Shown: positions 18,605 to 25,502 of the stretch, piece by piece | Layout: each line of letters starts with the position of its first letter | Numbering within the stretch: position 1 is the stretch's first letter | Source: Phaeocystidibacter marisrubri | GTDB lineage: Bacteria; Bacteroidota; Bacteroidia; Flavobacteriales; Schleiferiaceae | DNA length: 64,000 nucleotides | Direction: 5' to 3' | Assembly (NCBI RefSeq): GCF_008933165.1 | Contig: NZ_WBVQ01000002.1 | Location: 395,569-459,568, forward strand | The notes under the pieces: generated by a model | Database searches by the model: none | The model's input: the letters and a program-made list of their open reading frames with translations, nothing else | Told to the model about the DNA's origin: nothing | Made by a program: the position numbers and the translations under genes

Positions 18605-18612
18605 CAAATATA
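18605..18612 (-). promoter_or_regulatory. -7 promoter element of the HU gene
   Basis: On the minus strand TATATTTG, an exact TAnnTTTG match, lies 55 bases before the HU ATG. Confidence 0.6.
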
Positions 18613-18687
18613 GACCCTTTTTTTCTAATTCCTAAACCGAATTGCGCTTTTTTACAAGTCGTAATTCCTTCAAATACAAAACTTTCC

Positions 18688-19710
18688 ATGGATCTTTCTA
18701 CAAAACTTAGAGCCTGGTATCGCTTCAATGCACGCAAGCTGCCTTGGAGAGAAACAACCGATCCATACGCAATTTGGTTGTCGGAAGTAATTCTTCAACA
18801 AACGAGAGTTACACAAGGTTTACCCTACTTTGACCGATTTCTAGAGACTTTTCCAAATGTTGAATCACTCGCCGCTTCTTCTGAGGATAAGTTGATGAAA
18901 CTGTGGGAAGGGCTGGGCTACTATTCTCGAGCACGAAATCTGCACAAGGGAGCAAAATACATTGTTGAAAACGGATTCCCAACCTCCTATGATGAATGGC
19001 TAAAGGTACCCGGGGTGGGACCTTACACCGCTGCTGCGATCGCTTCGTTTGCCCTTCATGAAGAAAAGGCCGTGGTGGATGGAAATGTGAATCGCGTAAT
19101 CGCCCGACTATTCGCCATTCATGAACCCGTTAACAGCACGGCAGGTCGCAAAATCATAGAAGAAAAAGCCTCCGCCCTGATTCGGAAAAACCCACCTGCC
19201 GAACACAATCAAGCCATCATGGAACTCGGCGCCTTGGTGTGTTCACCCAAATCGCCCGATTGCTCTATTTGTCCTTGGAACACGGAATGCCTTGCATTGG
19301 CTACGGGACTCGTCAACACGCTTCCAGTCAAGATCAAGAAAACAAAAGTCATGGAGGAGGATCTTTACTACACGGCCATCTATAGCCTCAATGGGCTCTA
19401 TGTTCAAAAGAGAGGCGTTGATGGAATCTGGAAAAGCCTGTATGAACTGATTCCAATATCCGGTAACTCTCTTTCACTCGAACCCGATATGAAACTTTCT
19501 AGCGAACGCTTTAATACCACTCACTTGCTTTCACATCGCAAACTCAATCTCCATATTGACGTGATAGAATGGCCGATCCAATCACCTGAATTGTGGGAGG
19601 GATACACCTTAGTGAGATGGAATGATATCGACAACTTAGCGTTTCCAAAACCTATTCGTCACTGGCTGGATAATAATCTACTACCTTTGCGACTTGGCAG
19701 CGAAGATTGA
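18688..19710 (+). CDS. mutY: A/G-specific adenine glycosylase
   Basis: A 340-residue base-excision repair glycosylase removing adenine opposite 8-oxoguanine. The catalytic Glu is in 'WLSEVILQQTRV', the helix-hairpin-helix is 'VPGVGPYTAAAIASFA' and the catalytic Asp is in 'VVDGNVNRV'. The [4Fe-4S] ligands C-x6-C-x2-C-x5-C are complete in CSPKSPDCSICPWNTEC. A C-terminal NUDIX-like MutT domain (about 230-335) recognises oxoG. It heads the block mutY-ssb-gldE-gldD, an order familiar from Flavobacteriales. Confidence 0.96.
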   Translation: MDLSTKLRAWYRFNARKLPWRETTDPYAIWLSEVILQQTRVTQGLPYFDRFLETFPNVESLAASSEDKLMKLWEGLGYYSRARNLHKGAKYIVENGFPTSYDEWLKVPGVGPYTAAAIASFALHEEKAVVDGNVNRVIARLFAIHEPVNSTAGRKIIEEKASALIRKNPPAEHNQAIMELGALVCSPKSPDCSICPWNTECLALATGLVNTLPVKIKKTKVMEEDLYYTAIYSLNGLYVQKRGVDGIWKSLYELIPISGNSLSLEPDMKLSSERFNTTHLLSHRKLNLHIDVIEWPIQSPELWEGYTLVRWNDIDNLAFPKPIRHWLDNNLLPLRLGSED

Positions 19711-19723
19711 TTTGCTACCTTTG
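19694..19723 (+). promoter_or_regulatory. ssb promoter (-33 TTG, N19, -7 TACCTTTG)
   Basis: TTG at 19694-19696 and TACCTTTG at 19716-19723 are separated by exactly 19 bases, the canonical Bacteroidota arrangement. The -33 part overlaps the end of mutY. The ssb ATG follows 28 bases after the box. Confidence 0.8.
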
Positions 19724-19751
19724 ATTAAATCACTTCGAAACTGCGACACCT

Positions 19752-20225
19752 ATGTCTGGTACTCTGAATAAAGTAATGCTCATCGGAAACCTTGGAAAAG
19801 ACCCAGAGGCTCGTCACTTTGAAGGTGGAGGCATGCTGGTGAAATTCCCAATTGCCACTACGGAACGTTACAAGAATCGCGAGGGTAATCAGGTTGAGAA
19901 TACCGAATGGCACAACATTGTTGTGGGCAGAAGAGGTCTCGCCGAGATCTGTGAAAAGTATTTGAGCAAAGGCGACAAAGTTTATATCGAAGGCCGATTG
20001 AAAACACGCTCGTGGCAAGACCAAGATGGTCAGACGAAGTACGCCACTGAAGTACAAGCAGACAACATGACCATGCTTACTCCAAAAGGAGAAGGCGGAA
20101 GCATGAACACTACTGCTCCGACTCCATCATCACCTCAACCAAAAGCTGAACCTGCACCAAGCTCGTCAGAATCAAATGCAGGTGATTTTCCGGTAGGGTC
20201 AGATGATGACGATTTACCATTCTGA
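19752..20225 (+). CDS. ssb: single-stranded DNA-binding protein
   Basis: A 157-residue SSB. The N-terminal OB fold (about 1-107) begins 'SGTLNKVMLIGNLGKDPEAR' and contains 'WHNIVVGRRGLAEICEKYLSKGDKVYIEGRL'. A Pro/Ser-rich linker follows, and the acidic tip DDDDLPF recruits replication and repair partners. It has its own promoter inside the mutY-gldE block, so ssb can be expressed independently of mutY. Confidence 0.96.
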   Translation: MSGTLNKVMLIGNLGKDPEARHFEGGGMLVKFPIATTERYKNREGNQVENTEWHNIVVGRRGLAEICEKYLSKGDKVYIEGRLKTRSWQDQDGQTKYATEVQADNMTMLTPKGEGGSMNTTAPTPSSPQPKAEPAPSSSESNAGDFPVGSDDDDLPF

Positions 20226-20253
20226 TCCCATTCGTTAACCAAAACCATCCAGA

Positions 20254-21582
20254 TTGGATCCCGACCCGAGTTCCCTTTTAGCTTCTTCGATAGTCAGTTT
20301 TGACCCGACTCTCATTATCCCATTAATTATTCTGGGCCTACTCCTCTTGGCTTCAGCAATGGTTTCAGGTTCAGAAGTAGCATTCTTCTCACTTACGCCA
20401 ACCGACAAGCAAAACTTGGAGCAAAGTGAAGATTCTCGCGACCGTGTAATCCTTCAATTACTCGATGACCCAGAGTCTCTTCTGGCTACCATCTTGGTCA
20501 ATAATAACTTTATCAATATCGGTATCGTTCTTTTGTCGTCCTTCATCGTAGACAAAGTATTCGACTTTACCGGTTTTGAGAGCATCGGATTAATGATTGA
20601 ATTGGTGGTTATCACCTTTTTGATCTTACTCTTTGGCGAGATTCTCCCAAAGGTTTACGCCAATACGAACAATCTAGGGTTTGCCCGTTGGATGGCTCGA
20701 CCAATGCTCACCACTCGGAAAGGACTTAAACCCCTTATCGCCGTGCTAAAAGCTACGGGGCATTTGCTTTCTAAACCCAAGAAATCCAGCGGCATTTCTA
20801 TGGATGAATTAGAGCAGGCTCTGGATCTCACCGACGGAGAATCAACTACAGCCGATGAGCAGAAAATCCTTCGAGGAATCGTCCGCTTTGGCTCTACAAC
20901 TGTAAAGCAAATCATGAAGCCTCGAATGGACATCGTTGCCTTCGATGTGAATGAATCCTTCCCTTCTGTAATGAAGCAGTTACTGGAGTGCGGATACTCG
21001 CGAATCCCCGTCTATCGGGACAACTCCGATGTGATTGTAGGAGTTCTGTACATCAAGGACCTACTTCCCCACATTGACGCTCCAGAAAACTTCGCTTGGC
21101 AAGATTTGCTGCGCGATCCTTTCTTCGTACCAGGCAGTAAGAAAATTGATGACCTCCTGAAGGAATTCCAAGAAAAGAAAATTCACCTTGCCGTGGTTGT
21201 AGATGAATTTGGTGGAACCGATGGAATTGTCACTTTGGAAGATGTCATCGAGGAAATTGTAGGTGACATCTCGGATGAGTTCGATGTAGAACAATTGGTT
21301 TACTCGAAACTCGACGAAAAGAATTACGTGTTCGAAGGAAAAACCCAGATCACCGATTTCTACAAGGTATTGGAGATTAGCAATGATCCATTCGACAAGG
21401 TAAAAGGCGAAGCCGATACACTTGCTGGACTTCTTTTAGAATTATCTGGACAATTCCCTACTAAGGGTCACGTAGAACAGTATGATCGCTACACTTTCGT
21501 TGTTGAAGCCGTAGACCAACGAAGAATTAAACGCATTAAGGTTACGATTGAAGACATAGAGGAAAATGATGAGGATGCATAA
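20254..21582 (+). CDS. gldE: gliding motility protein GldE (CBS-domain transporter family)
   Basis: A 442-residue membrane protein of the CorC/HlyC family: a DUF21 membrane domain (about 15-190, three or four helices including 'LIIPLIILGLLLLASAMVSG'), a CBS pair (about 205-330, with 'VVVDEFGGTDGIVTLEDVIEEIVGDI') and a CorC-type C-terminal domain (about 345-430). Immediately followed by gldD, it fits GldE, required for gliding/T9SS function in Flavobacterium. The start is TTG at 20254, giving 'MDPDPSSLL', the expected N-terminus. It overlaps gldD. Confidence 0.92.
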   Translation: MDPDPSSLLASSIVSFDPTLIIPLIILGLLLLASAMVSGSEVAFFSLTPTDKQNLEQSEDSRDRVILQLLDDPESLLATILVNNNFINIGIVLLSSFIVDKVFDFTGFESIGLMIELVVITFLILLFGEILPKVYANTNNLGFARWMARPMLTTRKGLKPLIAVLKATGHLLSKPKKSSGISMDELEQALDLTDGESTTADEQKILRGIVRFGSTTVKQIMKPRMDIVAFDVNESFPSVMKQLLECGYSRIPVYRDNSDVIVGVLYIKDLLPHIDAPENFAWQDLLRDPFFVPGSKKIDDLLKEFQEKKIHLAVVVDEFGGTDGIVTLEDVIEEIVGDISDEFDVEQLVYSKLDEKNYVFEGKTQITDFYKVLEISNDPFDKVKGEADTLAGLLLELSGQFPTKGHVEQYDRYTFVVEAVDQRRIKRIKVTIEDIEENDEDA

Positions 21583-22147
21583 ACTAACCTTAGCCGTTCT
21601 GGCGATTCTAGGTTTCGCTTCATGTGACAATGAAAGCACACCGCGCCCATTTGGCTACATGCGAATCGACCTTCCTTCTACGGAATACGCTCCGGTTCAA
21701 ATGGCATCAGACTGTCCGTATACTTTTGACATGAACACAGAAGCTGAATGGGCGGAAGACAAGGGCGGAACGTGTTGGGGCGACGTCAATTATCCAAGCA
21801 TCAAAGCTCAGATTCAACTCACCTACAAAGACTTGAACACTGTGGATTTTGGCGAACTTCTAGATGAAGTACACGATCTTGCCTACAAACATTCCGTACG
21901 TGCAGACGGCATCCGCGACGAAGTGTTTTCAAACGCTAAACACGATGTATACGGTCTTCTCTACCGCATGAAGGGAGAGGCCGCTACCACCACCCAATTC
22001 TTTGTCACCGATAGCACCGACCATTTCCTGCGAGGAGTTGTGTACTTTTATGCAAGTCCTAATCCCGACTCCTTAAAGCCCGTAGATGAATTTATGGCGA
22101 ATGAAGTCGTTAAAATGATGGAATCTACCCGTTGGAAAAACAAGTAA
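21566..22147 (+). CDS. gldD: gliding motility lipoprotein GldD
   Basis: A 193-residue lipoprotein with lipobox FASC (Cys at residue 20) and the family opening 'TPRPFGYMRIDLPSTEY', then 'YPSIKAQIQLTYK' and 'SNAKHDVYGLLYRMKG'. GldD is a component needed for gliding and type IX secretion in Flavobacterium. Its start overlaps the end of gldE. Three in-frame ATGs (21566, 21569, 21575) are possible; the last gives the most typical signal peptide. The gene is coupled to a DUF2007 gene downstream. Confidence 0.93.
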   Translation: MMRMHKLTLAVLAILGFASCDNESTPRPFGYMRIDLPSTEYAPVQMASDCPYTFDMNTEAEWAEDKGGTCWGDVNYPSIKAQIQLTYKDLNTVDFGELLDEVHDLAYKHSVRADGIRDEVFSNAKHDVYGLLYRMKGEAATTTQFFVTDSTDHFLRGVVYFYASPNPDSLKPVDEFMANEVVKMMESTRWKNK

Positions 22148-22362
22148 CCATAGCTGAATATTCAAGTTGGTCGAGCGCCCAAATCGCACGAGGTAAGCTT
22201 GAGTCTGAAGGTATACCTTGTGTCTTGCTAAACACTGCGATGAACTCCCTGTACGGAGGATCGTTTACTACTATTGTAATTCGCGTTCCAGAAGAAGCTG
22301 CTCCTCATGCTATGGCCATTCTCGCCGATATAGATTTAGGCGACGGCCCGATGTATCTCTAG
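22132..22362 (+). CDS. DUF2007 family protein
   Basis: A 76-residue protein of the DUF2007 ('putative signal transducing protein') family, with the ferredoxin-like pattern 'SSWSSAQIARGKLESEGIPCVLLN' and 'IVIRVPEEAAPHAMAIL'. Its start is a TTG at 22132 inside the gldD end, because no ATG occurs before residue 33. The overlap suggests coupling to gldD. No biochemical role is established. Confidence 0.8.
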   Translation: MEKQVTIAEYSSWSSAQIARGKLESEGIPCVLLNTAMNSLYGGSFTTIVIRVPEEAAPHAMAILADIDLGDGPMYL

Positions 22363-22396
22363 TATTTTTCTAACTCGCTCGAGTCGCGAACCCCTA

Positions 22397-22418
22397 GGGG
22401 CCTTCACCCTCAGGCCCC
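22397..22418. other. GC-rich hairpin downstream of DUF2007
   Basis: GGGGCCT and AGGCCCC form a 7-bp stem with an 8-base loop; the preceding CCCCTAGGGG at 22391-22400 is an overlapping palindrome. No T run follows, so this is not a standard terminator. The remaining 22420-22500 stretch holds no gene. Confidence 0.4.
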
Positions 22419-22496
22419 AGTTTCAAGTTACGCATTCTTGTAGCTCGGAGTCGTATGACATCCATCTAAAAACGAATACACACGTTTACAAACGAG

Positions 22497-22525
22497 AAAA
22501 AAAAGGGGACGCAGTACGCTTCCCC
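22497..22525 (-). terminator. rho-independent terminator of the SRPBCC gene
   Basis: On the minus strand GGGGA / TCCCC (with inner GC pairs) is followed by T8, 13 bases after the stop of the SRPBCC gene. Confidence 0.8.
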
Positions 22526-22537
22526 TCTTACTTATTC

Positions 22538-23032
22538 TCAGATTCTACCTTCCTCAAGGAGCGCCTCTAACTGGTCTTGAGCCATGGTAAGTCCTTCCTT
22601 CATGCCCATCTTTATCACTTGCTGCAGAGCTTCAACCGTTCCGAAATCAGACACCATCACTACTTCACAATGCCCGTCTATTTCCATAAATGTGACCACA
22701 TTGTTGCTACTAGGCATGTCGTCTTTGATCTCGAAATGATCATCACAGAAGTAATCAGCACCTGTATACTTTTCATGTAGCACGATTTCGCCATAATTCA
22801 TTCTACACGCATGGCGCTCACCTTCTGGACCATTCATGGAATATTTCCAATAACCTCCATTCTCAAATTTCATCTCATGAGTTTTGGCTTTCCAAGGTTT
22901 AGGAGCCCACCATTGGTCGAGAATCTCTGGCTGGGTAAACGCATCCCATACTTTGGTCAATGGTGCACGAAAACTTCTTGTAATAGTGAGCGTTGCGTTC
23001 TCCAAATCTTCAATAAATACAGTCTTACTCAT
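22538..23032 (-). CDS. SRPBCC (AHSA1-like) domain protein
   Basis: A 164-residue protein with the START-like fold of the Aha1/CalC family: 'TLTITRSFRAPLTKVWDAFTQPEILDQWWAPKPW', a central 'EIVLHEKYTGADYF' and the C-terminal helix 'MKEGLTMAQDQLEALLEE'. The fold binds hydrophobic ligands; no specific ligand can be named. It is the second gene of an ArsR-regulator operon (12-base gap), a common pairing in bacteria in which the regulator controls both genes. Confidence 0.88.
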   Translation of the reverse strand: MSKTVFIEDLENATLTITRSFRAPLTKVWDAFTQPEILDQWWAPKPWKAKTHEMKFENGGYWKYSMNGPEGERHACRMNYGEIVLHEKYTGADYFCDDHFEIKDDMPSSNNVVTFMEIDGHCEVVMVSDFGTVEALQQVIKMGMKEGLTMAQDQLEALLEEGRI

Positions 23033-23044
23033 ACTAGCTTAGCT

Positions 23045-23350
23045 TTAAAGTTTCTTCAAAAGATCATCGAGCTGATCAAAGCGAGATTCCCACATTTGCT
23101 TGAATGGCTCCAACCACTCCACTACCTCCGCCATCTTCTGTGGCTCTAAGGTGCAAATGCGCTCCCGCCCCTCTTTCTCAACAGAGATCACAGCACATTC
23201 CTGCAATATCTTGACGTGTAATGAGACCGCCTGACGAGTCATGTCAAAATGCTCAGCCAACGTATTCACGTTCTTAGGCTCCTCCAATAAGGCCGCTAAA
23301 ATGCCCCTACGTGTAGGATCCGCTATCGCTTGAAATACATCTCTTCTCAT
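23045..23350 (-). CDS. ArsR-family winged-helix repressor
   Basis: A 101-residue transcriptional regulator. It begins 'RRDVFQAIADPTRRGILAAL', has the recognition helix 'MTRQAVSLHVKIL' (about 45-57) and the wing 'ISVEKEGRERICTL'. No metal-binding cysteine pair in the usual alpha-3 position is present (the motif DxCxC is absent), so it probably senses something other than a metal. The ATG at 23350 is preferred over the TTG three codons upstream. A cluster of inverted and direct repeats lies immediately upstream and overlaps the promoter region. Confidence 0.88.
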   Translation of the reverse strand: MRRDVFQAIADPTRRGILAALLEEPKNVNTLAEHFDMTRQAVSLHVKILQECAVISVEKEGRERICTLEPQKMAEVVEWLEPFKQMWESRFDQLDDLLKKL

Positions 23351-23365
23351 GATAAGCAAGAATTC

Positions 23366-23406
23366 ACTTGCGTAAATATATATGCAAGTTATTACTTGCG
23401 CAAATA
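23366..23406. promoter_or_regulatory. putative ArsR operator: repeated ACTTGCGyAAATA
   Basis: ACTTGCGTAAATA (23366-23378) and ACTTGCGCAAATA (23394-23406) are direct repeats 28 bases apart. Between them GCAAGT (23384-23389) forms an inverted repeat with the first ACTTGC. On the minus strand a TATATTTA (rough -7 box) sits inside the cluster, 21 bases before the repressor start. The arrangement suggests autorepression of the ArsR-SRPBCC operon. Confidence 0.6.
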
Positions 23407-23443
23407 ACCAAAAGAAAAGTTGATCCTACGATCAACTTTGGAC

Positions 23444-24454
23444 TCAATGAGCCTTTCTTCTAAAAACTCCCCACGACAACGTAGCCACCATTCCTGCCGA
23501 TAGCATCAGATGGACGGGCTGGAGAATTCGAGGTAAATCAAAATAGAAGAGTAAGGCTCCAGATGTAGTTGCACAGAGTACCATCACAACAGTCCATGTG
23601 GTAAAAGCATAGCTCTTTCCTTCTTTTTTCAATCGGTACCAAAGCCATAAAATAGCGGCACTCACTAAAAGGGAAAGTGAACGATGGACGTAAATCAACG
23701 TGTCAATTTGATCTACCCAACCTACTCTTCCCGCTTCATGACCAAACTGCTTAGTTAGTGCATCTACTTGCTCTCTAACCTGTGTTCCAAGTACCGTTTG
23801 TGCAAGTAACAAGATGAGAATAGGTAAGAACCACTTGTCGAAGCGCGTTCTCTCCCCAGTGTGGTCCGAAAGTCTACTCAAGAAGAAAACGAGCACCATG
23901 ACAATGGCAAAGGCGCCCATCATATGATAGGTGATTTGCCCAGGGATCAGGTGACCATCAACCACCTCTTTACCCAGCCAAGCTTCAAATCCCAACAGGA
24001 ATAAACCAAGTGCAGACAGGACAAAGTATAGCGGCTTCTTTCGGATGGAAATCAAACTCATTACAAAGAGCAACAACATCGGCACGCCACTCAGAGCACC
24101 AAACAATCTATTCACGTATTCCACCCATGTATGTACGGGATTGAAAATGGCATAATCGTGTTTTGTGTATTTCACCCAGTTCGAATCGTCATACACCTCT
24201 CCTGCCACAAAATCACTCGCCGCAGAATACAATGCCTCGTCGTGTACAATGATTTGACCTTTGTGATACTCTCTTCCAGCGGTCCAGAGCACTTGCCCCT
24301 CTTCCGTTGGTGGCACGATGTAGCCGAAACACTTTGGCCAATCGGGACAACCCATTCCGGAACCCGTCATTCGAACCACACTTCCCGCTAAGATCACGAG
24401 GAAAATAAGAACGATTTCAATCCGAACTAATCGGCGGAACCACAGAGATTTCAT
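23444..24454 (-). CDS. ctaA: heme A synthase (COX15/CtaA family)
   Basis: A 336-residue inner-membrane protein with about eight membrane segments. It converts haem O to haem A for cytochrome oxidase. 'LAGSVVRMTGSGMGCPDWPKCFG' is the family N-terminus. Four helix histidines that ligate haem are seen in 'PVHTWVEYVNRLFG', 'ITYHMMGAF', 'IYVHRSLS' and 'LQPVHLMLSA'. A periplasmic insertion (about 60-110) is larger than in Bacillus CtaA. The ATG at 24454 is chosen because a complete promoter lies just upstream of it. Confidence 0.92.
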   Translation of the reverse strand: MKSLWFRRLVRIEIVLIFLVILAGSVVRMTGSGMGCPDWPKCFGYIVPPTEEGQVLWTAGREYHKGQIIVHDEALYSAASDFVAGEVYDDSNWVKYTKHDYAIFNPVHTWVEYVNRLFGALSGVPMLLLFVMSLISIRKKPLYFVLSALGLFLLGFEAWLGKEVVDGHLIPGQITYHMMGAFAIVMVLVFFLSRLSDHTGERTRFDKWFLPILILLLAQTVLGTQVREQVDALTKQFGHEAGRVGWVDQIDTLIYVHRSLSLLVSAAILWLWYRLKKEGKSYAFTTWTVVMVLCATTSGALLFYFDLPRILQPVHLMLSAGMVATLSWGVFRRKAH

Positions 24455-24473
24455 GTGTCTAATTTTGGAGTAG

Positions 24474-24502
24474 CAAAGGTACAAAGTAAGTCTCTAGAAC
24501 AA
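24474..24502 (-). promoter_or_regulatory. ctaA promoter (TTG, N18, TACCTTTG)
   Basis: On the minus strand TTG (24502-24500) and TACCTTTG (24481-24474) are spaced by 18 bases; the ATG follows 19 bases later. This excludes the upstream in-frame codons as the start. Confidence 0.75.
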
Positions 24503-24551
24503 GGTGGTGAAATTGAAATTAGAAGCTCATCTCTTCAAAAGGGAATCCAAC

Positions 24552-24559
24552 TATCTTTG
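24552..24559 (+). promoter_or_regulatory. -7 element 4 bases before the EamA start
   Basis: TATCTTTG is an exact -7 match that ends 4 bases before the GTG at 24564. Transcription would start at about the codon itself. Confidence 0.5.
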
Positions 24560-24563
24560 CGCA

Positions 24564-25454
24564 GTGAAAGCCAACCAACCCATTATTAATGCAGGAATTT
24601 TCGTCCTGCTCGCCCTAACCTGGGGCAGCTCTTTTATCTTGATGAAATTCGGCTTGAAGTCGTTTAATGGTGTGGAAGTCGCCCTTATGCGCATCTCCTT
24701 CGCCATGCTCTTCATTTTGATGATTGGATACAAATCATTCAAAAAACTCCGTCGCGCCGACCTTCCGGCCATTGTACTGGTGGGGTTCTTTGGAAATGGA
24801 ATCCCCTATGCACTTTTCGCGTGGGCGATCATGCACATTCCGAGTTCAGTAGCGGGAATTATGAACTCACTCACTCCACTCTTCACGCTGATTGTTGGGG
24901 TAATCCTTTACAAAAATCCTATTCGCAAATTCCAAGTTATCGGTGTGCTCCTTGGCCTCTTTGGTGCGATTTATCTCATTCAATCCTCGAATAGTCAAGC
25001 TATTGACGGAGAGGCCATTTACGCTATTCTGCCCATCATTGCATCTATGATGTATGCCATTGGTGTAAACACCATCAGCGCTAAGCTGCAACACTTGGAT
25101 TCAGTGACCATCACGACGTTTGCGCTGACGGTAGTCGGCATACCAGCACTCCTCTCCATCTTCCTGTTTACAGATATTACAGACACACTTCAATCGGATC
25201 CACAAGCACTGGCAAGCACAGGTTACATTGCTATTTTGGGTTTGATGGGAACTGGAATCGCAATCATTCTCTTCAATTACCTTATCAAAAACGCCTCTAC
25301 ACTCTATGCTGTTTCCATCACCTATGCCGTTCCTATTATTGCAGTAGGCATGGGGGCAATGGATAACGAACCGATTACTTGGAGTCACTTGATTGGCATT
25401 GTCACTATTCTCATCGGTGTCTTCCTCATCAACTACAAGAAGTATAGAAAATAA
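24564..25454 (+). CDS. EamA/DMT family transporter
   Basis: A 296-residue inner-membrane protein with ten predicted helices in two EamA repeats (about 8-135 and 150-290). The first begins 'FVLLALTWGSSFILMKFGL', the classic DMT motif; the second ends 'IGIVTILIGVFLINYKKYRK'. Family members export amino acids, metabolites or drugs; the substrate is unknown. The GTG at 24564 is preferred because the open frame upstream (to 24504) is polar, precedes the -7 box and has no family similarity. Convergent with the M16 gene. Confidence 0.85.
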   Translation: MKANQPIINAGIFVLLALTWGSSFILMKFGLKSFNGVEVALMRISFAMLFILMIGYKSFKKLRRADLPAIVLVGFFGNGIPYALFAWAIMHIPSSVAGIMNSLTPLFTLIVGVILYKNPIRKFQVIGVLLGLFGAIYLIQSSNSQAIDGEAIYAILPIIASMMYAIGVNTISAKLQHLDSVTITTFALTVVGIPALLSIFLFTDITDTLQSDPQALASTGYIAILGLMGTGIAIILFNYLIKNASTLYAVSITYAVPIIAVGMGAMDNEPITWSHLIGIVTILIGVFLINYKKYRK

Positions 25455-25490
25455 GAAAGGCCACCAAATGGCAGCCTTTCTCTATTTCCT
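25455..25490. terminator. hairpin between convergent EamA and M16 genes
   Basis: GAAAGGC / GCCTTTC with an inner CC-AAAT-GG forms a stem-loop directly after the EamA stop. T-rich tracts on both sides (TCTATTTCC, TTATTTTC) are modest. Confidence 0.6.
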
Positions 25491-25502
25491 GTAGGTGAAA
25501 AT

